A stretch of 11,009 bases of DNA, taken from positions 2,506 to 13,514 of the forward strand of contig NZMN01000055.1 of NCBI GenBank assembly GCA_002694525.1. The letters run 5' to 3'. The notes beneath the pieces are model-generated. The model was not told the DNA's origin, did no database searches, and worked only from the letters and a program-made list of their open reading frames with translations. Below are positions 7,335-11,009 of the stretch, piece after piece. The position numbers were made by a program, and so were the translations under genes. This stretch comes from Methanobacteriota archaeon. Its GTDB lineage: Archaea > Thermoplasmatota > Poseidoniia > Poseidoniales > Poseidoniaceae. Every line of letters starts with the position of its first letter. Positions within the stretch are counted from its first letter, which is position 1.

Positions 7335-8327
7335 TTATTCGTCTTCACCGGAGGGTGCGAACGAACTCTGCTCCCACGAACCATCGTTGTAGAGCACGAG
7401 GGCCCCGGCGCCGGTCGGGACGATGTGAACGGGCAGTTCATCCGTGGCTCTGCGGTCGAGGATGGTTGGTGAAACGACAACTTCCTCTCGCCATCCGGCC
7501 ACTCGCCAGCCGTTGAGTTGCTCATCCCACGTTGCGTCCTGCACCGGGCCGCTGAGTTGTGCTTGTTGAACCACGGCCATGTTGGCCAACCAGGTCACCA
7601 TCCCGTCGGTTGTGCAGAGCAGATCGTGCTCTCCGTGTTTGAAGTGGTGCTCCAAGGGCGCTTCGACCCCCTCGAACAGGTGCTCTTCCAGCAGTTGTCC
7701 TGTGTCGAGCGTACGTCGCTGAACCCGACCGCCTCTCGAGGTCACCCAGCACTCGTTGTTGTGGACATGGAGAGCGATCGTCTCCTCGTTTCGTGGACGT
7801 CGCTTGGGGTAGGACCATTCGGGTGATGGCATTCGCCAGTGCTCTTCGGCGTTCAACCCGATGCCGTACAGCCCTCGACGATAGAGCTCGAACACCACCA
7901 CGTTTCCATCGGTTGCTAGCGCCATGGGTTCAGCGTCCAACGCATGCGCCCATGTGTTTCCCGCAGGATAGTGCGTGGTTCGCGTACCGATCGAGGTTCG
8001 GAGTTCCGAACGAGGCTTTCCGTCTTGCTGTGAACCCAACGGGATGGCACCCATGCAAGCCAGCATCAGCTCCCTGTCCAGCCACGTGCCGATGAGATGG
8101 TCGTCGACGATGACGGCCTGGCGAAGTCGCATCGGATGAGGCAAGGATACGCCGCCCAAAGGACGCATGTCAACGTCCAGCCATTGGAATTCACCGTCCA
8201 TCCCAGACACAACAGCCCCTCCCCCGTGGTGAACAACGGTGTCGGGGAGAAACGGGATGCTGGGCGGCAGGTCCTCGTTCATACCGCTGGGTGGAGTCAC
8301 ATCTATGTCAAGTCTCGTCTGGGGCAT
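7335..8327 (-). CDS. Hypothetical protein, probable beta-propeller (PQQ/WD-like)
   Basis: I do not recognise this family. The 330-residue frame (start ATG at 8327, MPQTRLDI) is rich in Trp, Gly and short beta-strand units separated by turns: GMDGEF near 43, ATDGNVVVFELY near 138, NNECWVTSRGGRVQRRTLDTG near 190-210, TTDGMVTWLA near 239-248 and GALVLYNDGSWEQ near 308-320. This spacing resembles propeller blades of the PQQ or WD type. No signal peptide or membrane span is visible, so it is probably cytoplasmic. The frame stays open to 8699, but that part lies antisense to dtdA and is not coding. An ATG at 8282 (MNEDLPPS) is an equally possible start; neither has a clear Shine-Dalgarno motif. It converges on rps27ae with a one-base gap and diverges from dtdA. 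Confidence 0.7.
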   Translation of the reverse strand: MPQTRLDIDVTPPSGMNEDLPPSIPFLPDTVVHHGGGAVVSGMDGEFQWLDVDMRPLGGVSLPHPMRLRQAVIVDDHLIGTWLDRELMLACMGAIPLGSQQDGKPRSELRTSIGTRTTHYPAGNTWAHALDAEPMALATDGNVVVFELYRRGLYGIGLNAEEHWRMPSPEWSYPKRRPRNEETIALHVHNNECWVTSRGGRVQRRTLDTGQLLEEHLFEGVEAPLEHHFKHGEHDLLCTTDGMVTWLANMAVVQQAQLSGPVQDATWDEQLNGWRVAGWREEVVVSPTILDRRATDELPVHIVPTGAGALVLYNDGSWEQSSFAPSGEDE

Positions 8328-8337
8328 TTCAAAATAG
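8326..8337 (+). promoter_or_regulatory. TATA-like element between the divergent propeller gene and dtdA
   Basis: ATTTCAAAATAG is the only A/T-rich patch in this gap. Its centre is about 26 bases before the dtdA ATG at 8358, the spacing expected for a leaderless archaeal transcript. Read on the other strand (CTATTTTGAAAT) it could also drive the divergent gene, with a start near 8305 and translation from the ATG at 8282. The match to the TATA consensus is moderate. Confidence 0.35.
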
Positions 8338-8357
8338 AGGTGTGCAAACGTAAGCGC

Positions 8358-9311
8358 ATGGTCGAAGATGCGGTGATTTTGATCGCCGTAAATCAGCGTG
8401 ATGTCGCCAGCACCAACCAGGCTGACCTGCTGCGCACGTGGGACGAGTGGGCCTCGATGGACCCGGTTGAAGGGTGTCCATCCTACGCATTTCACCACCT
8501 TCGCATGATGTATCTGCCCGATGGATTGCTGTTCGAGGACCATCTCGATCGTCGCTGGCGAGCAGCCACAGGTGAAACCGTGAGTGAAGTCGTGTTTCCC
8601 TCTCGCCACGTCGCAGCAAGCGGACAAGCATCCCTGACCTTGCACCCCATTGGCGTACCGCATCTCCCCCTGAACGAACAAGGGCGATACGGAGGGCACG
8701 GAGGTTCGGCTCCACCTCCCTCCACGCGTTTAGCAACCTGGTGGAAAATGCTTCTCGAGCGCTCGCACGGAAACAACAAGGTCGAGGGGTTTGACGTGTC
8801 GCTTGAAGTCACGCACCACGGCCCAACCCTTGACGTGCCCTGCCTTTTCATTGAGGTGGGTTCCACAGAGGCGACGTGGGGTCATGAAGGTGCGGCCGAA
8901 GTCCTTGCAGGGATCATCAGGGACGGCTTGCTCACGGAACCCAACAACGCATGGGATCCGGCCGTTCACGCAGGTCAGTTGGTGCTGGTAACCCTTGGTG
9001 GAGGCCATTATGCCCCCCGTGCCAATCAACTTGCATCGCTCGAAGGCGTATGGCTGGGTCACATGTTGGCCACCTATGCGTTGCCCTTTGAGCAAGGTCC
9101 GGATGGCGAGGTCGGCGGGCGTTGGAAGCAATCCATTCGTGCGGCTCTGGACGCCACCCGCCGCGCATTTCCAGAGGGCACGATTGTGTGTTCCATGGAC
9201 AAAAAGGCGTTCAAGGGGTGGCAACGTCAAGCCGTCCGCGAGCTGTTGAATTCAGAGGATGTACCGTTGCTGACCACGCACCAAATCAAAGAACGCCTCG
9301 GTCTTCTTTAA
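8358..9311 (+). CDS. dtdA: D-aminoacyl-tRNA deacylase, archaeal DtdA/GEK1 type
   Basis: DtdA hydrolyses the ester bond of D-aminoacyl-tRNAs such as D-Tyr-tRNA, freeing tRNA and protecting translation from D-amino acids; it acts in the cytoplasm with zinc. The family motifs are all present in the 317-residue product: SRHVA at 82-86 (family SRHxSxSG), the THHGPT block at 152-157 followed by PCLFIEVGSTEATW, and GGGHYAP at 214-220. The frame is open from 8097, but those extra 87 residues lie antisense to the divergent gene and look nothing like the family. The ATG at 8358 (MVEDAVILIAVNQRDVAS) matches the usual N-terminal strand. GAGGTG lies 15 bases upstream, too far for a good site, so a leaderless mRNA is likely. 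At 317 residues it is somewhat longer than the roughly 270 typical of archaeal members, partly through a Gly-rich stretch near 110-123. Confidence 0.9.
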   Translation: MVEDAVILIAVNQRDVASTNQADLLRTWDEWASMDPVEGCPSYAFHHLRMMYLPDGLLFEDHLDRRWRAATGETVSEVVFPSRHVAASGQASLTLHPIGVPHLPLNEQGRYGGHGGSAPPPSTRLATWWKMLLERSHGNNKVEGFDVSLEVTHHGPTLDVPCLFIEVGSTEATWGHEGAAEVLAGIIRDGLLTEPNNAWDPAVHAGQLVLVTLGGGHYAPRANQLASLEGVWLGHMLATYALPFEQGPDGEVGGRWKQSIRAALDATRRAFPEGTIVCSMDKKAFKGWQRQAVRELLNSEDVPLLTTHQIKERLGLL

Positions 9312-9342
9312 GCAACGGCACAAAGGGTCAAAGAGCGCCTTC

Positions 9343-9348
9343 GGAGTG
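9343..9348 (+). promoter_or_regulatory. Shine-Dalgarno site of the proline dehydrogenase gene
   Basis: GGAGTG lies eight bases before the ATG at 9357 and supports that start. It sits in the 45-base gap after dtdA, which shows no A/T-rich promoter element, so co-transcription with dtdA is likely. Confidence 0.5.
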
Positions 9349-9356
9349 GCTGTGGC

Positions 9357-10334
9357 ATGGTGAGCTGGTTCTCCAAGCTGGTCGTCGCCACCACCGTGCG
9401 GATGCCCAAATGGTTTGTGCGGTGGGTCAGTCGCCGCTACGTTGCGGGCGACTCACTCGAGGATGCCGTGGCCGTGATGAAACGACTGTCCGGTGAGGGT
9501 GCTTGTTTCACCGTTGACGTGCTGGGCGAAGAGATCTCAAGCATGGACGAAGCAGCGTTCTTTCTTGAAGAATACATTCGCGTCATGCGAGCCATCAAGG
9601 AGCACGGCTTTGACGCCAACATAAGCATCAAACCGACGGCTTTTGGCTTGTTGATCGACCCCGAAAAAGGCATGGAGAACATTCGGAAAATGGTTTCAAT
9701 GGCCGCTGAGGAAAACATGTTTGTTCGTTTGGACATGGAGGATCACAGGGTGACCCAGAGCACCATCGACGTGGTGACCACGTTGCACGACGAGGGACTG
9801 GTCAACGTGGGCACGGTTCTTCAAGGTCGTTTGTTCCGCACGCTCTCGGACATCGACCATCTCGAAACCACGCTCGGTCCTGCCGCCGACTATCGAATTT
9901 GCAAGGGCATTTATCTCGAGCCAGAGGAGATTTCCTTCACGGCCTATCGGGACATCGTGGACGCCACCAACGCCGCCATCGACAAGATGTTCTCCGCCGG
10001 TGCTTACGTTGGTGTCGCAAGCCACGATACGCCGGTGATCGACCACACCCTTTCAGCGCTCAAGGCACACGGCATGGGTCCGGGCATTGACGACCCGAGA
10101 CGAAACGCAGGAGGCGCACGCCACCACAAAGGGCCCGGGTACGAATTCCAGCTGCTCCTCGGCGTCCGAGGGCCCATGCGTCGTCGTCTTTTATCGGAGG
10201 GACATCGGACTCGCGTCTACATCCCGTACGGCGAGAAATGGTACGAATACAGCATTCGTCGCCTGAAAGAAAACCCGACCATTGGCTCGCACGTTGCCAA
10301 GGCGTTTTTGATGCCGTGGACCAACCGTCCCTGA
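9357..10334 (+). CDS. Proline dehydrogenase, monofunctional FAD-dependent
   Basis: Oxidises L-proline to 1-pyrroline-5-carboxylate using FAD and passes electrons to the membrane quinone pool: the first step of proline use as carbon, nitrogen and energy source. The 325-residue product shows the PRODH TIM-barrel motifs in order: SIKPTAFGL at 90-98 with Lys92, DMED at 126-129, VGTVLQ at 151-156, RICKGIYLEP at 180-189, ASHD at 221-224, EFQLLLGVRG at 263-272, RVYIPYG at 286-292 and YSIRRLKE at 298-305, whose paired Arg301/Arg302 bind the proline carboxylate. Two oddities: residues 157-159 read GRL where the family usually has AYL, and a Gly/basic-rich segment (about 240-261) precedes EFQ where most relatives have a short loop. 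No partner P5C dehydrogenase is in the window. The gene follows dtdA by 45 nt and abuts the stop of the next, convergent gene. Confidence 0.9.
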   Translation: MVSWFSKLVVATTVRMPKWFVRWVSRRYVAGDSLEDAVAVMKRLSGEGACFTVDVLGEEISSMDEAAFFLEEYIRVMRAIKEHGFDANISIKPTAFGLLIDPEKGMENIRKMVSMAAEENMFVRLDMEDHRVTQSTIDVVTTLHDEGLVNVGTVLQGRLFRTLSDIDHLETTLGPAADYRICKGIYLEPEEISFTAYRDIVDATNAAIDKMFSAGAYVGVASHDTPVIDHTLSALKAHGMGPGIDDPRRNAGGARHHKGPGYEFQLLLGVRGPMRRRLLSEGHRTRVYIPYGEKWYEYSIRRLKENPTIGSHVAKAFLMPWTNRP

Positions 10335-11009
10335 TCACTTTCTCTTTTTCTTCCTCGGGCGTTTTCTCGTTGCGTTGGGGTTGACCCCTTTCTTGACGTG
10401 CTCCTTGGGCCGTTCAGGGTTGGGGTTGTGTCCCAGGCGCCCTTCCTTCCACGCCTGACGTCGTTCGCGAGGGGTTCGGGGTGTGAAGTGCTCTGGGTTG
10501 GGAGGCTCGTGAAGGTACATCCGTTTGATGTCCGGTGCATTCACCGTCCCTCGCATGGTCCGTCCCGCGCCCGTGTGGATGGCTCGAATTCTCCATGTCT
10601 CACCGTTGTGTTCCATCAAATGCGACCCTGTGAAGGTGGTTTCCTGAGGCACGACGATGACGTCTGCGGTGGAGTCCCCGCCCCGTGTCAACGTCAACTT
10701 CACGCGGACCATGTCGGTTCGCAACGCCGTGATGCGTGCAATGTTGGCAGCCGCTTCGTCGGTGGTCATCGTACCGTCTCGCGTTTCGATCTGATGGATG
10801 CTCCACAGCATTTCATTCTCTTCAAAGACGTCGCCCACGACAAACGCTTCGTCAGCGTCAACAACCAAAACCACACGCTCTGAACGCGGTCCGTCGGTGA
10901 GAATGAAGGGGATGTTCGTTGGTGGCGGGGGCCGAAATTCCACGGTGTGGACGTGCTGGCAGACACGACAACGGAGCATGAAATCTGCGCCGTCCCCGAC
11001 TTTCTTCTC
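10335..11009 (-). CDS. HVO_0476-type zinc-ribbon protein, N-terminus cut by the window edge
   Basis: Function unknown; the family is archaeal and named after a haloarchaeal member. A zinc pair C-x2-C (RCRVCQHVH) is followed by a conserved beta-rich core with GDVFEENEMLWSIHQIET and TWRIRAIHT. The last 40 or so residues are Lys/Arg-rich and end RKRPRKKKRK, suggesting RNA or DNA binding. The first ATG in view is at 10979 (214 residues), but the frame stays open to the window edge and reads EKKVGDGADF just before it. Family members usually have a first CPxC pair some 20 residues earlier, so the true start is probably outside the window and the gene partial. Its stop directly abuts the proline dehydrogenase stop: TGATCA at 10332-10337 holds both. 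Confidence 0.75.
   Translation of the reverse strand, partial: EKKVGDGADFMLRCRVCQHVHTVEFRPPPPTNIPFILTDGPRSERVVLVVDADEAFVVGDVFEENEMLWSIHQIETRDGTMTTDEAAANIARITALRTDMVRVKLTLTRGGDSTADVIVVPQETTFTGSHLMEHNGETWRIRAIHTGAGRTMRGTVNAPDIKRMYLHEPPNPEHFTPRTPRERRQAWKEGRLGHNPNPERPKEHVKKGVNPNATRKRPRKKKRK
10338..10353 (+). terminator. Pyrimidine/poly-T tract, probable terminator of the dtdA-proline dehydrogenase transcript
   Basis: Just after the proline dehydrogenase stop the plus strand reads CTTTCTCTTTTTCTTC. Archaeal RNA polymerase terminates at T-rich stretches without needing a hairpin, so this tract is well placed to end the transcript. On the opposite strand the same bases encode the Lys/Arg-rich C-terminus of the convergent gene, so the T richness may simply reflect lysine codons. 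Confidence 0.4.

Noticed and set aside
8097-8357. N-terminal extension of dtdA up to 8097
   Set aside because: The extra 87 residues are antisense to the divergent gene and do not resemble the family, which begins near the ATG at 8358.
8328-8699. N-terminal extension of the minus-strand propeller frame up to 8699
   Set aside because: This part is antisense to the conserved N-terminal half of dtdA, and its translation is unlike the propeller body.

Overview
The window reads as a piece of an archaeal chromosome. The marker is a compact cluster of RNA polymerase subunit Rpo7 (RpoE1), Spt4 (RpoE2), ribosomal protein S24e and ribosomal protein S27ae at 6060-7333. This neighbourhood is known from archaea. 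An archaeal-type D-aminoacyl-tRNA deacylase (DtdA) and an HVO_0476-type zinc protein support this. The moderately high GC, the very tight packing and the giant secreted beta-propeller/CARDB-type surface protein with a C-terminal anchor suggest a marine Thermoplasmatota lineage such as Marine Group II (Poseidoniales). That placement is inference; no marker here fixes the species.

Layout: (1) 30-5792, minus strand: one 1920-residue surface protein with signal peptide, seven-bladed FG-GAP-like propeller, CARDB/NEW3-like stalk, one membrane span and a long acidic cytoplasmic tail. Bases 1-29 hold nothing I can name. (2) 5793-6059: a divergent promoter region. It has a good TATA box for the plus-strand operon, an unusually long leader of about 100 nt, and a hairpin that covers the rpoE1 Shine-Dalgarno sequence. 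(3) 6060-7333, plus strand: rpoE1, spt4, rps24e and rps27ae, with gaps of 2 nt, 10 nt and -1 nt, surely one transcript for transcription elongation and small-subunit proteins. (4) 7335-8327, minus strand: an unrecognised propeller-like protein, convergent with rps27ae across a single base. (5) 8358-10334, plus strand: dtdA and then proline dehydrogenase, probably co-transcribed. (6) 10335 to the right edge, minus strand: an HVO_0476-type zinc-ribbon protein whose N-terminus is cut by the window.

Functionally, most of the window is housekeeping: transcription, translation, tRNA proofreading and proline catabolism. The accessory parts are the surface protein and the unknown propeller protein. 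I found no mobile element, CRISPR array, RNA gene or defence system. The most unusual signals are regulatory: the SD-covering hairpin and possible leader peptide before rpoE1, the stop codons sharing one palindrome at 10332-10337, and a poly-T termination tract lying inside the lysine-rich C-terminal codons of the convergent gene.
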